Shown: positions 36,257 through 47,233, counted from the stretch's first letter. The stretch: DNA of 64,000 nt from Marinobacter gudaonensis (GCF_900115175.1 NZ_FOYV01000003.1:9053-73052), one strand, 5' to 3'. Translations and numbers: made by a program. Notes: generated by a model from the sequence alone, not told the origin.

Positions 36257-37339
36257 ATGACGAAAGCAAAATGGGGGTCGATCGGGCTTTCTCTACTGAT
36301 CGTGGTGGTTCTGGTGATCTGGATGGCGATCGGGGAAGTGAAGGTGGCCAGCGAAGAGGCGCCGCAACGCCAGGAGAACGTCGAGGACTCACTCACCAGC
36401 GTGCAGGTGGAAACCCTGAGTGCCAGGCTCCATGAACCCGGGCTTATGCTCCAGGGCCAGCTTGAGCCCTGGCGTTCGGTGATGCTCAGTGCCCAGGTGT
36501 CGGGCCGGGTGGAATCCCTGTCTGTGGGGCTGGGAGATGACGTACGCCAGGGTCAGCAACTGCTGGAGATCTCTGATGAAGGGCGCAATGCCGAGGTTCT
36601 GCGTTGGCAGTCCCGGGTCAAGAAACTGGAGGCTGATCTGGCGGCGGCCAGGCGCCTGCGGTCTGGCAACCTGGCCGCAGAATCCGAGGTCCTTGGCCTT
36701 GAAAGCGACCTTGCGGCGGCGCGTGCCGAACTGGCCATTGCCCGGCAGGTCGTCGACCACCTGACTCCGGAAGCGCCCTTTGATGGCATCATCAACCAGA
36801 AATCTGTGGATACCGGTGACCTGGTGCAGATTGGCTCACCGCTGCTTGAACTGGTGCAGGTGGATCGCCTGAAGGCAACCGCCCGGGTGCCCCAGCAATC
36901 GGTGGCGGATGTTGCGCCGGGCCAGGCGGTGCGCGTGGATCTTCTGGACGGCAGCCAGCTCTCGGGTGTCGTGACCTTTGTAGCCAGTGCCGCGTCACCG
37001 GAAACCCGCAGTTTTGCGGTAGAGATCGCGGTGGAAAATCCGGATCGCAAACGGATTGCCGGCGGCAGTGCGAGCCTGCGTGTAGCCCTGCCGGAGGTGA
37101 AAGCGATGTTCATTTCGCCCGCCTATCTGTCGCTCGGCGATGATGGACGACCCGGAGTGAAGTACGTGAATGGTAACAATGAGGTGGCGTTCGGCCGGGT
37201 GAAGCTGCTGAGCGTGTCCACCGAGGGCGCCTGGGTGACCGGCCTGCCGGAGGAGATCCGGCTGATTACCCGGGGTGGCGGCTTTGTCAGTATCGGCGAG
37301 CAGGTAGTGCCCGTTGACGCAGCTGAAAACCGGGGCTAA
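36257..37339 (+). CDS. RND efflux periplasmic adaptor (HlyD/MFP family)
   Basis: A 360-residue membrane fusion protein. One N-terminal membrane anchor (about 8-25) precedes the lipoyl halves (SGRVESLSVGLGDDVRQGQQLLEI and APFDGIINQKSVDTGDLVQIG) flanking a coiled-coil hairpin (about 112-165). Beta-barrel and membrane-proximal domains follow. It joins the RND pump encoded 5 bp downstream to an outer-membrane channel, which is not encoded here. It diverges from the ilv leader. Confidence 0.87.
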   Translation: MTKAKWGSIGLSLLIVVVLVIWMAIGEVKVASEEAPQRQENVEDSLTSVQVETLSARLHEPGLMLQGQLEPWRSVMLSAQVSGRVESLSVGLGDDVRQGQQLLEISDEGRNAEVLRWQSRVKKLEADLAAARRLRSGNLAAESEVLGLESDLAAARAELAIARQVVDHLTPEAPFDGIINQKSVDTGDLVQIGSPLLELVQVDRLKATARVPQQSVADVAPGQAVRVDLLDGSQLSGVVTFVASAASPETRSFAVEIAVENPDRKRIAGGSASLRVALPEVKAMFISPAYLSLGDDGRPGVKYVNGNNEVAFGRVKLLSVSTEGAWVTGLPEEIRLITRGGGFVSIGEQVVPVDAAENRG

Positions 37340-37344
37340 AGCCG

Positions 37345-40300
37345 ATGCGCACCCTCATTTTCGCCGCCATTGATCGCAGCCGGACCACGTTGCTGACATT
37401 GCTGTTCCTGATTCTGGGCGGGCTGGCAGCGTTCCAGACCATCCCGAAGGAAGCCAATCCCGACGTCACCATCCCGATGATCTACGTTTCGATGACACTG
37501 GATGGCATCAGTCCGGAGGACGCGGAGCGGTTGCTGGTGCGGCCAATGGAGCAGGAGCTGCGTTCCCTGGAAGGCATCAAGGAAATGCGCGGTACCGCCT
37601 CGGAAGGCCATGCCTCGGTGATGCTGGAGTTCGATGCCGGTTTCGACCCGGACAAGGCGCTGCAGGACGTTCGGGAGAAGGTGGACACGGCTCGAACCAA
37701 GCTGCCCGAGGAAGCGGATGAGCCCAGGGTGAACGAGATCAACGTTTCCCTGTTCCCGGTGCTGTCGGTGGGGTTGTCGGGGCCGCTGTCGGAACGTGAG
37801 CTGATCACCATTGCCCGCCGATTCCAGGATGCTATCGAGTCCATTCCGGAAGTGCTGGAAGTGGACATCGGCGGCGACCGGGAGGACCTGCTCGAGATTG
37901 TGGTGGACCCCCAGGTGCTGGAGAGCTACGGCATTGATTTTGACCAGCTGGCCGCCCTGGTTACCCGGAACAATCAGTTGGTGGCGGCAGGCTCCCTGGA
38001 CACCGGTAACGGTCGCATGGCTTTGAAAGTCCCGGGTGTGATCGAGACCATCGAGGATGTCATGTCCATGCCCGTGAAGGTGGACGGCGATACGGTGGTG
38101 ACTTTCGGCGATGTCGCCATGCTCCAGCGCACCTTCAAGGACCCCACCGGTTTTGCCCGCATCAACGGCGAGCCGGCCCTGGTGCTGGAAGTGTCCAAAC
38201 GTGCCGGTGCCAACATCATCGAGACCATCGCCCAGGTTCGTGAGCTGATTGACGAGGCCAGGCCGCAGCTGCCGAACTCGCTGGAAATACGCTACATCAT
38301 GGATCAGTCCCAGGAAGTGAGGGACATTCTAAGCGACCTGCTCAACAACGTACTGACGGCCATTGTACTGGTGTTGATCGTGGTGATTGCCGCCATGGGG
38401 CCGCGCTCGGCGGTGATGGTCGGACTGACCATTCCCGGTGCCTTCCTCACCGGTATCCTGGTGATCTGGAGCATGGGGCTGACCCTCAATATCGTGGTGC
38501 TCTTCAGCCTGATTCTGGTGGCGGGCATGCTGGTGGACGGCGCCATCGTGGTCTCCGAGCTGGCGGACCGTAACCTGACCGAGGGTCATCCGGTCAGGCA
38601 CGCCTGGGCCGAGGCGGCCAGTCGCATGGCCTGGCCCATCATCGCCTCCACCGCCACCACCCTGGCGGTATTTCTGCCACTGCTGTTCTGGCCCGGTGTG
38701 GTCGGTGAGTTCATGAAGTTCCTGCCGCTGACGGTGATCATCTGCCTGATTGCGTCCCTGGCGATGGCGCTCGTGTTCCTGCCGGTGCTGGGCAGCGTCA
38801 GTGGTGGTCGGCGGTCACTCAACACGCAGCCGGGCGGGCGGCTGATGCAAGGGTATCGCCAGCTGCTGACCCGACTTCTGCAATCGCCGGGTCTGACTCT
38901 GGTGGGCGTACTGCTGGTGATTGGCGTGATCTACGTGGCCTATGCGCGCTTCAACCATGGGGTGGAGTTTTTCCCGAGCGTGGAGCCGGATTCGGCGCAG
39001 GTACAGGTCAGGGCCCGGGGCGATCTCTCCGTTTGGGAGCGGGATGCCATTGTGCGGGAGGTGGAACAGCGTCTGCGTGGCATGCCCGAGGTGAAGGCCC
39101 TCTACGCACGTTCAATGGTTCGCCCCGGGTCGCAGTTGGCGCCGGATGTGATCGGCGTTCTGCAGTTCCAGTTTACCGACTGGTTCACCCGTCGCCCGGC
39201 CAGTGCCATCCTCGAGGATTTCCGCGATCTGACGGCGGACATTCCCGGCATAGAGCTGGAGTTTCGCAAGCAGGAGGGCGGACCGGCGGAGGGTAAGCCC
39301 ATTGAACTGCAGGTGAGCAGCCGCAGTGCCGGCAACCTGAACGGCTACGTGAATGAGATCAAGGAAAAGATGCGCGAGCTGGGCGGCTTTGTGGACATCG
39401 AGGACGATCGTAGCCTGCCCGGTATCGAGTGGCGGCTGCAGGTGGATCGCGAGGCGGCGGCGCGCTTTGGTACAGACGTGCTGGGTATCGGCAGCGCGGT
39501 CAGACTGGTTACCAACGGCCTGGTTCTGGCTACCTACCGGCCGGAAGACGTGCGGGATGAAGTCGATATTGTGGTCCGCGTGCCCAACAACTGGCGGGAA
39601 TTGGACCATCTTCAGCGACAGACCATCAACACGCCCAGGGGCCAGGTGCCGTTGTCGGAATTCGTGGATCTGCGCCCGGGTGACAAGACCAACAGCATTG
39701 TGCGGGTGGATGGCCAGCGCACCGTCACCATCAAATCCGAGCTGGCCGAGGGCCGTCGGGTGGACGAACTGCTGCGTTCACTCCAGGCCGCGATGCCCGA
39801 GCCGCCAGAGGGCGTGTCGGTGAAGTTCGCTGGTGAGAATGAAGACCAGCAGCAGGCTTCAAACTTCCTGGCCACCGCGTTCCTGGTGGCGATTGGCCTG
39901 ATGCTGCTGATTCTGGTGACCCAGTTCAATTCCCTGTATCAGACCTTCCTGATCCTGTCGGCCATCGTGCTATCCACCGCCGGGGTTCTGTTGGGGCTCC
40001 TGGTGAACGGCCAGTCCTTCGGCATAGTGATGGTGGGCATGGGCACCATTGCCCTGGCGGGCATCGTGGTGAACAACAACATCATTCTGATCGACACCTA
40101 CAACCAGATGCGCAAGGACGGCATGGACGCCTATGAGGCAGCCCTGGAAACCGGTTGCCTGCGTCTCAGGCCGGTGCTGCTCACTGCGATCACGACGGTT
40201 TTGGGTCTGATGCCCATGGTACTGGGCGTGAACGTGGATCTGCTCACGCCCTCCCTGGGCCTGGGTGCGCCTTCCACCCAGTGGTGGACCCAGCTCTCCA

Positions 40301-40428
40301 GCGCCATTGCCGGCGGACTCACCTTCGCGACCATGCTGACCCTGCTGCTGACACCGGCCCTGCTGGTGCTGGGAAACCGGGCCGGCCGGTCCATACGGGG
40401 CCTGGCCGGACGGGTGCGTGGCGCTTGA
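37345..40428 (+). CDS. RND efflux permease (AcrB/MexF-type family)
   Basis: A 1027-residue inner-membrane proton-driven pump with 12 predicted helices and two large periplasmic loops (about 35-330 and 545-855). Helix 4-type sequence reads LNIVVLFSLILVAGMLVDGAIVVSE, carrying the conserved acidic residue of the proton relay, with a second copy at MVGMGTIALAGIVVNNNIILIDTYN. The length is normal. Its substrate is unknown. The nearest relatives by pattern are single-adaptor multidrug pumps without a linked outer-membrane gene. Confidence 0.88.
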   Translation: MRTLIFAAIDRSRTTLLTLLFLILGGLAAFQTIPKEANPDVTIPMIYVSMTLDGISPEDAERLLVRPMEQELRSLEGIKEMRGTASEGHASVMLEFDAGFDPDKALQDVREKVDTARTKLPEEADEPRVNEINVSLFPVLSVGLSGPLSERELITIARRFQDAIESIPEVLEVDIGGDREDLLEIVVDPQVLESYGIDFDQLAALVTRNNQLVAAGSLDTGNGRMALKVPGVIETIEDVMSMPVKVDGDTVVTFGDVAMLQRTFKDPTGFARINGEPALVLEVSKRAGANIIETIAQVRELIDEARPQLPNSLEIRYIMDQSQEVRDILSDLLNNVLTAIVLVLIVVIAAMGPRSAVMVGLTIPGAFLTGILVIWSMGLTLNIVVLFSLILVAGMLVDGAIVVSELADRNLTEGHPVRHAWAEAASRMAWPIIASTATTLAVFLPLLFWPGVVGEFMKFLPLTVIICLIASLAMALVFLPVLGSVSGGRRSLNTQPGGRLMQGYRQLLTRLLQSPGLTLVGVLLVIGVIYVAYARFNHGVEFFPSVEPDSAQVQVRARGDLSVWERDAIVREVEQRLRGMPEVKALYARSMVRPGSQLAPDVIGVLQFQFTDWFTRRPASAILEDFRDLTADIPGIELEFRKQEGGPAEGKPIELQVSSRSAGNLNGYVNEIKEKMRELGGFVDIEDDRSLPGIEWRLQVDREAAARFGTDVLGIGSAVRLVTNGLVLATYRPEDVRDEVDIVVRVPNNWRELDHLQRQTINTPRGQVPLSEFVDLRPGDKTNSIVRVDGQRTVTIKSELAEGRRVDELLRSLQAAMPEPPEGVSVKFAGENEDQQQASNFLATAFLVAIGLMLLILVTQFNSLYQTFLILSAIVLSTAGVLLGLLVNGQSFGIVMVGMGTIALAGIVVNNNIILIDTYNQMRKDGMDAYEAALETGCLRLRPVLLTAITTVLGLMPMVLGVNVDLLTPSLGLGAPSTQWWTQLSSAIAGGLTFATMLTLLLTPALLVLGNRAGRSIRGLAGRVRGA

Positions 40429-40431
40429 TGG

Positions 40432-42057
40432 CTAGTGCCGGATGCGGTTGGCCAAGTCCTGAGCGCGGGTGGCCATGGCCTCAAGTTCCGGCACCGTGCG
40501 CAAGTTGTTCTGGGCCGCCTGGTGCATGGCCTCGGAGGTTTCGGCAACGTCAGTGACGTTGCGGTTGATATCCTCACACACGCTGGTCTGTTCCTCGGCG
40601 GCGGTGGCAACCTGCGTGGTGGCGTCGTTGATACTGCCCATACGGTGGTTGATGCCGGCGAGTGTGGTACGCACCGCCTCTACCGCTTCGCTGCTTTCTC
40701 CGGCCACCACGCCTGACGCTTCCATGAACTCGGTAGCATCCCGCGAGGCATTGCTGATAGCCCCAATGATCTGGTCGATCTCCACGGTGGCTTCCTGGGT
40801 CTTGGCTGCCAGGTTGCGGACCTCATCCGCCACCACAGCAAAGCCCCGACCGGCCTCGCCCGCGCGGGCGGCTTCAATGGCGGCATTCAGCGCCAGCAGG
40901 TTGGTCTGGTCCGCAATCTCCCGGATGACCTTCATGACGTCGCCCACTTTCTTACCGTCGCTGGCCAGTTGGTTGACGGTTTGCGCGGAACTGCGGATCT
41001 GGTCGGTAAGGCGGCGCATGCTGTCCACCGCCCGGTTGATCTGCGTGTCGGCGGTAGCGGTTTCTTCGGAGGTCTGAGCCACCTCCGTGGCCACTGACGC
41101 TGCGTGCCGGGCAACGTCTTCGGCGGTGGCCGACATCTCATTCATGGCAGTGGCGATCTGCTCAATCCGCTGGTGGGCGAGGTCCGACTGACTGACCACG
41201 CTGTCAGCGTTCAGTCGTATCAGCTCGCCGGTATCGTTCAGCTGCCGGGCATTGTCCTTCAACTGGGCACCAGTATCGCTCAGGAAACGGTGCAGGTTGC
41301 GCGCAGCATCAGCCAATTGGCCCAGCTCGTCCGCGCGCTGCATGGTGACAGGATCAGACAGGTCGCCGTCGCCCAGCCGGGAAATCTGCGCCGTCAGTTT
41401 CTGGGCGGGGCGCACCACGCCGGAGATCAGAATCAGGATCAGCACGACCGTACCCAGAACAATCGCCAGCAACAGGACGCTGGCCACCAGCCAGCTGCGC
41501 TCGGTCACGGTCGTGTTGAGCGCCTCGGCCCGGGTCAGGCTGTCTTCACGAACTGCCCGGGCTGCTTCCTGGATCAGGCGGGCCGGCTCCCGATCAATGC
41601 CCTGAACCGCTTCGTCGCCAGCGTTGGGGTCAAAGCCAGCACGGGTGAAGGCTTCAAAGCCGCGTCGGTAAGCCTGGCCCATCTCCCGATGGGCCTGACT
41701 GAACTGGGTCATGAGAGCCTTGGCGTCCGGTTCGGTCATGCGCGGAATCAGTGTTTTCAATTGGGACTGGATCGCCGCCTCCCGGTCCTGGAAACGCTGC
41801 CAGTACTTCTCCAGCTGTTCGGGATCGGAACCGCGAATAAGTACGTTTTTCCATTCCTGGACCTGAGTCTTGAACTCCGAGAGTACATCCTGAGACTCCA
41901 GAGCAGTGACCATCCGGTTACCAACCAGATCGTTAAAATCGTCTTTGACGTTGAGAGAGAAATTGAGGTAAACGACCGCCACAGCCGCTACTACCAGGTT
42001 CGCGGCAAGAACAACCAGGAGAACCCGGTTGAGAATGCTTTTTGAATACCAGCCCAT
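40432..42057 (-). CDS. Methyl-accepting chemotaxis protein
   Basis: A 541-residue chemoreceptor from ATG 42057. TM1 (about 9-30), a four-helix-type periplasmic sensor (about 31-190), TM2 (about 190-212) and a HAMP domain lead to the signalling domain. The hairpin tip is [33 protein letters not shown]. No C-terminal CheR pentapeptide is seen (it ends LANRIRH). The ligand is unknown. It is convergent with the RND gene with only three bases between the stops. Confidence 0.88.
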   Translation of the reverse strand: MGWYSKSILNRVLLVVLAANLVVAAVAVVYLNFSLNVKDDFNDLVGNRMVTALESQDVLSEFKTQVQEWKNVLIRGSDPEQLEKYWQRFQDREAAIQSQLKTLIPRMTEPDAKALMTQFSQAHREMGQAYRRGFEAFTRAGFDPNAGDEAVQGIDREPARLIQEAARAVREDSLTRAEALNTTVTERSWLVASVLLLAIVLGTVVLILILISGVVRPAQKLTAQISRLGDGDLSDPVTMQRADELGQLADAARNLHRFLSDTGAQLKDNARQLNDTGELIRLNADSVVSQSDLAHQRIEQIATAMNEMSATAEDVARHAASVATEVAQTSEETATADTQINRAVDSMRRLTDQIRSSAQTVNQLASDGKKVGDVMKVIREIADQTNLLALNAAIEAARAGEAGRGFAVVADEVRNLAAKTQEATVEIDQIIGAISNASRDATEFMEASGVVAGESSEAVEAVRTTLAGINHRMGSINDATTQVATAAEEQTSVCEDINRNVTDVAETSEAMHQAAQNNLRTVPELEAMATRAQDLANRIRH

Positions 42058-42198
42058 GGAAGCTTCCCGAAAAAGTTGAAGGTGACAGATCAGTGGCGTT
42101 GGCAATCGTTTATTATTGGCGACGATAATGTCGGCATCGTTTGCATAACCATGAGCCTTTATTGCACGAGAATTGTGAATTTTTTATGACAGAACCCC

Positions 42199-42939
42199 AT
42201 GACTAACCCGCTGACACTTCTTTACCGCGACGAGCACCTGCTCGTGGTTCACAAACCGGCGGGCCTGCTGGTGCACCGGAGCCCGATTGATCGGCATGAA
42301 ACGGAGTTTGCGCTGCAGTATGCCAGGGCGCTGAATGGCGGGGAGCACGTATACCCGGTGCATCGACTGGATCGGCCGACCTCTGGTGTCCTGGTGTTTG
42401 CCAGAGACAGCGACACGGCGCGTCGCCTTGGACTGGCAATGATGGCGGGATCGGTTCGAAAGACCTATCTGGCCATGGTGCGAGGGTGGCCGCCATCGCG
42501 GGGCGAGATCGATTATCCGCTGAGGGAGGAACCCGAGGATCGCCGGCTGAAAGGTTTGGAGCAGCCGGTTCGAGAGGCCATCACCCGTTACCGGACCCTG
42601 GCAACCACCGAGATTCCGGTGGCCATCGAGAAATACCCCAGCAGCAGATACGCGGTAGTGGCGCTATATCCGGAAACCGGACGAAAACATCAGCTTCGAC
42701 GGCACATGAAGCATATTCACCATCCGATCATCGGAGATGCCAATCACGGCCGCGGGCGTCACAATCGCTACTTCGCAGAGCGTTTCGGCCAGGGCAGGTT
42801 GATGCTGGCGGCGACGGCGATTGCCTTTGATCATCCGGTCTCCGGCGAGTCCGTGGTGGTGCAGGCGAAACCGGAAGCAAGCTTTATGGAGGTGCTGTCG
42901 ATATTTCCCGGCTTTGCGTTGCCCGGTCAGGCCGGATAA
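42199..42939 (+). CDS. truC: tRNA pseudouridine65 synthase family
   Basis: A 246-residue RsuA/RluA-family synthase. The catalytic Asp is in HRLDRPTSGVLVFAR (about 52-66), the N-terminal motif is LLYRDEHLLVVHKPAGLLVHR, and HQLRRHMKHIHHPIIGD with KH-rich spacing is typical of TruC. TruC makes pseudouridine at position 65 of tRNAs. The stop overlaps the convergent GGDEF-EAL gene by about 13 bp. Confidence 0.85.
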   Translation: MTNPLTLLYRDEHLLVVHKPAGLLVHRSPIDRHETEFALQYARALNGGEHVYPVHRLDRPTSGVLVFARDSDTARRLGLAMMAGSVRKTYLAMVRGWPPSRGEIDYPLREEPEDRRLKGLEQPVREAITRYRTLATTEIPVAIEKYPSSRYAVVALYPETGRKHQLRRHMKHIHHPIIGDANHGRGRHNRYFAERFGQGRLMLAATAIAFDHPVSGESVVVQAKPEASFMEVLSIFPGFALPGQAG

Positions 42940-44798
42940 TTGAGGAATTTGGCGCAGATGTCCGCGAAGGGCAGGGGCTTGCTGTACCGGTAGCCCTGGA
43001 GGTAATCGCAACCCTTGTCGAAAAGCCAGGCCTCGTGGGACTCCAGTTCCACGCCCTCTGCCACTACGGAAAGGCCCAGCCCGCGGGCAAGACCGATGAT
43101 CGACAGGGTGATGGCACAGTCGTTTTCATCGTCGGGCAGGTTGTTAATGAACGACCGGTCTATCTTGATTCGTGAGAACGGCAGGCTCTTGAGGCGGGAA
43201 AGCGATGAGTAACCGGTGCCGAAATCATCGATGGCGAGCTCTGCGCCGGCCTCCACCAGTTGTTCCAGAACCCCGCTGATTACCTCGAAATCCCCCTGTA
43301 TGGAATCTTCGGTGACTTCGAACTGAAGGGCGGTGAGGGGCATTTCATACAGTTCGCAAATTTTTCGGACCAGTTCCGGCAACTCTTGAACCAGCACCTG
43401 TTCTGCCGACAGATTGACGGAGATCGTTGGCAGGCGTAAGCCCGCGTCCATGCCTTCCCGCCAGTGCCGGCAGACCCGTTCCAGTACGCAGGCCCCCAGT
43501 TCGTACATCAGGCCAGCGCTTCGGGCAACGTCGAGAAATTCAATGGGCGACAGCCAGCCGCGCCGTGGATGCTGCCACCGCACCAGGGCCTCCATGCTTT
43601 CCATGTGTTGCCCGGTGCGATCCATGATGGGTTGGAAGAAGACATCGAGACTCTGTTGCTGCAGTGCATCCCTCAGTTCGCCCTCCAGCGCAAACCGGGA
43701 GCGCGCGGTCATCTGTATTTCCGAATCGAACAGGGTGGAGCGGTCCCGACCCTGCCGCTTGGCGTGGTACATGGCCGCTTCAGCGCCCCTGAGCAGTTCC
43801 TCCGGTTCTTCGCAGTCACCGGGGAAATGACAGATGCCGACGCTGGCACTGATGTTCAGGGTCTGGTCGGAAACCTTGATAGGCTGGCGGATGCGACCCT
43901 GGATTTCGCGAGTAACCTCACCCAGGAAATCGGGCAGGGTATAGTTGCGGATTACCAGGGCGAACTCGTCGCCGCCAATTCGGGCGAGAAAATCTTTTCC
44001 CGCGAGCTGGAGCTCTCTCAGGCGTTGCCCGATGCCGGCAATAACCTGGTCTCCAGCCTGGGGCCCCAGACCGTCATTGATGGTTTTCAACCGATCCACA
44101 TCAATCCAGAGCAGGGCCAGGCTGCCGGTACCCCGCTGCTTGATTTTGCGTACCAGGTGCTCCAGGCGATCGCGCAACGAATCGATGTTGGCCAGGCCGG
44201 TCAGGGCATCGTAGCGGCGGACATAGTCGAGGGCCCGTTTCGAACGCAGCCAGGCCTCGTGGGTGTTCATCAGGCTGATGGTGTCAGCGATGGCGACCGC
44301 CAGGGAGATGTCCGGTACCGTCCATGCCCGGCAGGTACCGGACTCGAGGCAGACGACGCCGCTCAGCCGTTCGCCGTCAAAAATCGGCGCGTCGAGCATC
44401 GCCTGGATGTTCTGCACCGACAGGTATTCGCGATCGAAGGAACTGGTTCGAGGATCGTTGCGGGCGTCCTCGACGGCAATCACTCGTTCCTCGGTAATCG
44501 CCTTGAAGTAGGCGGGGTGGTCGGAACGGAACAGCTGGATATCGGAAGGCTCTGCGGGGGGGACTTTTCTCCGCGCTTCGCTCTGGTCGTGCAGCCATTC
44601 ACATCGAATACGGTCGCGCTCGGGCGGGAACTGCCAGACGCTGGCGCGCCGGAGGCCCAGGCGGTTGGCGCAAAGCTCCAGCAGAGCCGCGAGTTTCCGG
44701 GTCCTGGGAAGGTCAATGAAGCTGGTGTTGTGGCTCAGCTCCATCAGTGCCTTATGGTGGGTCACAAGAACATCACTGTCGCGCATGGCCGGGCTCAA
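42927..44798 (-). CDS. GAF-GGDEF-EAL cyclic-di-GMP protein
   Basis: A 623-residue protein. A GAF domain (about 20-185) is followed by a diguanylate cyclase domain with intact GGDEF (ARIGGDEFALV) and an EAL phosphodiesterase domain with EALVRW, ETTEDS-like TEDS and DDFGTGYSSL. Both active sites look complete, so it could make or degrade cyclic-di-GMP; GAF input decides. There is no membrane segment. TTG 44798 has a GAGGA site at good spacing; ATG 44786 is an alternative start. Confidence 0.87.
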   Translation of the reverse strand: MSPAMRDSDVLVTHHKALMELSHNTSFIDLPRTRKLAALLELCANRLGLRRASVWQFPPERDRIRCEWLHDQSEARRKVPPAEPSDIQLFRSDHPAYFKAITEERVIAVEDARNDPRTSSFDREYLSVQNIQAMLDAPIFDGERLSGVVCLESGTCRAWTVPDISLAVAIADTISLMNTHEAWLRSKRALDYVRRYDALTGLANIDSLRDRLEHLVRKIKQRGTGSLALLWIDVDRLKTINDGLGPQAGDQVIAGIGQRLRELQLAGKDFLARIGGDEFALVIRNYTLPDFLGEVTREIQGRIRQPIKVSDQTLNISASVGICHFPGDCEEPEELLRGAEAAMYHAKRQGRDRSTLFDSEIQMTARSRFALEGELRDALQQQSLDVFFQPIMDRTGQHMESMEALVRWQHPRRGWLSPIEFLDVARSAGLMYELGACVLERVCRHWREGMDAGLRLPTISVNLSAEQVLVQELPELVRKICELYEMPLTALQFEVTEDSIQGDFEVISGVLEQLVEAGAELAIDDFGTGYSSLSRLKSLPFSRIKIDRSFINNLPDDENDCAITLSIIGLARGLGLSVVAEGVELESHEAWLFDKGCDYLQGYRYSKPLPFADICAKFLNYPA

Positions 44799-44935
44799 TG
44801 TCAGATCCTCGTTATTGAAATACGGGCGGCCCTGTTTGCTGGTTCTGTCGGGAAGGTCAAGAGCAGATCAGGTCAGTCCTGAACTCCCTGAAAAATATGA
44901 CAGTTCAGGTGTTTCTTGTCCAATGCGGGAGGCGC

Positions 44936-46423
44936 TCACGCCGGGTCAGTCACAGGCTGGCCGGCTTTCCCGGTTACATTGGCGGAGTGCAGAAGTGGCC
45001 ACGGCGCTTCCGCCTCAAGTGCGAAGGCGATGTCCAGCAAGGTGCGTTCGCCGCTGTGCTGGCCCATGAACTGCACGGCAACCGGGAGGTTCTCCGGCGT
45101 GCGCCCCATGGGAAGGGCGATGGCGGGCGCGCCAGTTGCGTTTGCCAATGGTGTGAAACTGACGTAGCGCCGCAGACGCTCGAACAGGGTATCGAAGGGA
45201 ACGTCTGGGCTCAGGTGGCCCAGTTCCGGCGTCGTATGGCCAAGGACGGGCGTTAGCACCGCGTCGTAGCCCTTCATCGCTTGGGAGTAGTCCCGGTGCG
45301 ATTGCTTGAGCCGCCAGAGGGCGGCGGGCAGGCGCCAGAACTGCCGTCGGAACAGGGCATCCAGACCGTTGGTGAGGCCGTCCGTCTGTTGTCTGTCAAA
45401 CTCCGGATGCAGCAGCTTTTTGCCGTTGACCCTTACTCCGAAGGCCAGGAGCGCCCAGTAGAGCGCGAAATCCTCCGGAAATGAGCGGTGTACCGGTACG
45501 GGGATCGGCTCCACCCGATGGCCGAGCTTCTCCAGGGTGTGGGCCGTTTTTTCCACGGTTCGGCGGGTAATGTCGTCCGTTCTGTGGCCATTGATGGAGT
45601 CGAGCACCAGGCCAATTCTCAGCTTTCGATCCGAAGGGCCCTCCATGTGGCCAACGGCGGCCAGCCTGGTGTTCCTGTGAAAAAGCTCGGCCTGTTCCAG
45701 GAAATTCGCGGTGTCCCGAACCGAGCGGGAAACAATGCCTTCGCCGATGATGTTCAGCGGCAGCGAGGCCGCCGCTTCGTTGTCCAGCAGGCGGGCGCGG
45801 GTTGGCTTCAGACCAACCAGGCCACAACAGGCAGCAGGGATCCGGATGGAACCACCCCCATCATTGGCATGGGCGACGGGCACCACACCGGCGGCGACCA
45901 GCGCAGCAGACCCACCGGAGGAGGCGCCAGCAGAATACCCCAGGTTCCAGGGATTACGGGTCGCAGGCGCATGGGCAGGTTCGGTGGTGGCATTGAATCC
46001 GAATTCGGGCAGTGTGCTTTTGCCAAGGCAAACGAAGCCCTGGGCCAGCAGCTGTCGGGCGAAAGGACTGGTGTCGGTGGCCCGGGCGGCTGGAACGGCC
46101 AGGGAACCATGTTGCGTGGTCTGCCCGGCAACGTTGGTGTTGTCCTTGATGAACGTAGGCACACCCCGGAAGTATGGCCAAGACGCGGGGCGGTCGTGGT
46201 TGTCGAGGGCCCGGGCCTCCGCCATGGCCCGCTCGTAGTCTTCTGCGGCCACGCCCTGCAGCAGGGGTTGTGCAACGTTTGCGCGGTCGATGGCGGCCTG
46301 GGTCACTTCCGCCACCGAGACCTCTTTCTCTCTCAGGCGGCGGGCGAGGGCGGTGGCGTCGTCGTGTCCCAGCGCATCGTTTCTGAACGCCGAGCAGGTT
46401 TTTGGAGCCGGGGCATCGGGCAT
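44936..46423 (-). CDS. Amidase signature family protein
   Basis: A 495-residue amidase. The catalytic triad is K93 (FIKDNTNVAG), cis-Ser S168 (GASSGGSAA) and nucleophile S192 (DGGGSIRIPA). It hydrolyses amide bonds of unknown substrates. The protein is cytoplasmic and complete, with the substrate-binding C-terminal region (GYDAVLTPVLGHTTPELG). No functional link to neighbours is visible. Confidence 0.88.
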   Translation of the reverse strand: MPDAPAPKTCSAFRNDALGHDDATALARRLREKEVSVAEVTQAAIDRANVAQPLLQGVAAEDYERAMAEARALDNHDRPASWPYFRGVPTFIKDNTNVAGQTTQHGSLAVPAARATDTSPFARQLLAQGFVCLGKSTLPEFGFNATTEPAHAPATRNPWNLGYSAGASSGGSAALVAAGVVPVAHANDGGGSIRIPAACCGLVGLKPTRARLLDNEAAASLPLNIIGEGIVSRSVRDTANFLEQAELFHRNTRLAAVGHMEGPSDRKLRIGLVLDSINGHRTDDITRRTVEKTAHTLEKLGHRVEPIPVPVHRSFPEDFALYWALLAFGVRVNGKKLLHPEFDRQQTDGLTNGLDALFRRQFWRLPAALWRLKQSHRDYSQAMKGYDAVLTPVLGHTTPELGHLSPDVPFDTLFERLRRYVSFTPLANATGAPAIALPMGRTPENLPVAVQFMGQHSGERTLLDIAFALEAEAPWPLLHSANVTGKAGQPVTDPA

Positions 46424-46601
46424 AGTGCTTCCCTGTCTGTCTGGTGGCCAGTTCAGTATTTACTCTACGGTAATCTCCAGCGTGGCAACATGTCATTTCG
46501 GGAAGCTGAGACAGGGGCGTGATAAAAGTCCGTAAAAAGGCTCTTTTCATCCGTGTTTTCAGGTAATAAGCTGATGGTTTGATTCTTTGTTAGCGATCCC
46601 G

Positions 46602-47210
46602 ATGGAAATCACAGAACCGCTTGTACGCCACTTTCTCGGCATTTTTTTCCTGATGATCGGCCTGCAGTTTGCGGGCCGCAGCCTCGGGTTATACAGCCGT
46701 ATGCACTTCTCCCATATCAACTATGGTGAGCGGGGTTCCGCACCCTGGTGGCACAGACACATTTTCAACGTATTCCGGGCACTGATTCTTTCGGTATGCG
46801 TGGTGCGGATTTTCGCGGACATTGATGGCTGGCTGGGGGTGTTCGGCTGGCTATACCAGTGGCCGGTGCTGGCGGCCGGGATGGTCTTGTTGCTGGGCTC
46901 CTTTGCGGTCGTGAACTACCTGCAGGCCTACATGCATGAGGATTGGCGTTCGGGGATTGACCCCCGTAAAAACCGGAGCAGGCTGCTGACCGAAGGGCCA
47001 TTTTCCCGATCGCGCAACCCGCTGTTCATGGCGGTGATCGCCGGCCAGCTGGGATTCTTCCTGGCGCTGCCCAGTGTGTTCTCTCTGGTGTGTCTGGTAG
47101 CCGGCGTGCTGGTGATTACCCGCCAGGCCCGGGAGGAGGAAAAGGCCCTGGCGGAGAAATTCGGCGATGAATACGAGCGTTATCGGGTCAGGGTACCGCG
47201 CTGGCTCTGA
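46602..47210 (+). CDS. Membrane methyltransferase-like protein (ICMT/PEMT type)
   Basis: A 202-residue membrane protein from ATG 46602 (TTG 46587 is possible). It has about five hydrophobic helices. The C-terminal part has LLTEGPFSRSRNPLFMAVIAGQLGFFLALPS and REEEKALAEKFGDEYERYRVRVPRWL, the pattern of isoprenylcysteine carboxyl methyltransferase/phospholipid methyltransferase proteins, which bind S-adenosylmethionine. The substrate is unknown. Confidence 0.75.
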   Translation: MEITEPLVRHFLGIFFLMIGLQFAGRSLGLYSRMHFSHINYGERGSAPWWHRHIFNVFRALILSVCVVRIFADIDGWLGVFGWLYQWPVLAAGMVLLLGSFAVVNYLQAYMHEDWRSGIDPRKNRSRLLTEGPFSRSRNPLFMAVIAGQLGFFLALPSVFSLVCLVAGVLVITRQAREEEKALAEKFGDEYERYRVRVPRWL

Positions 47211-47233
47211 GTCCCTCAGCTACCCGGCCCGGC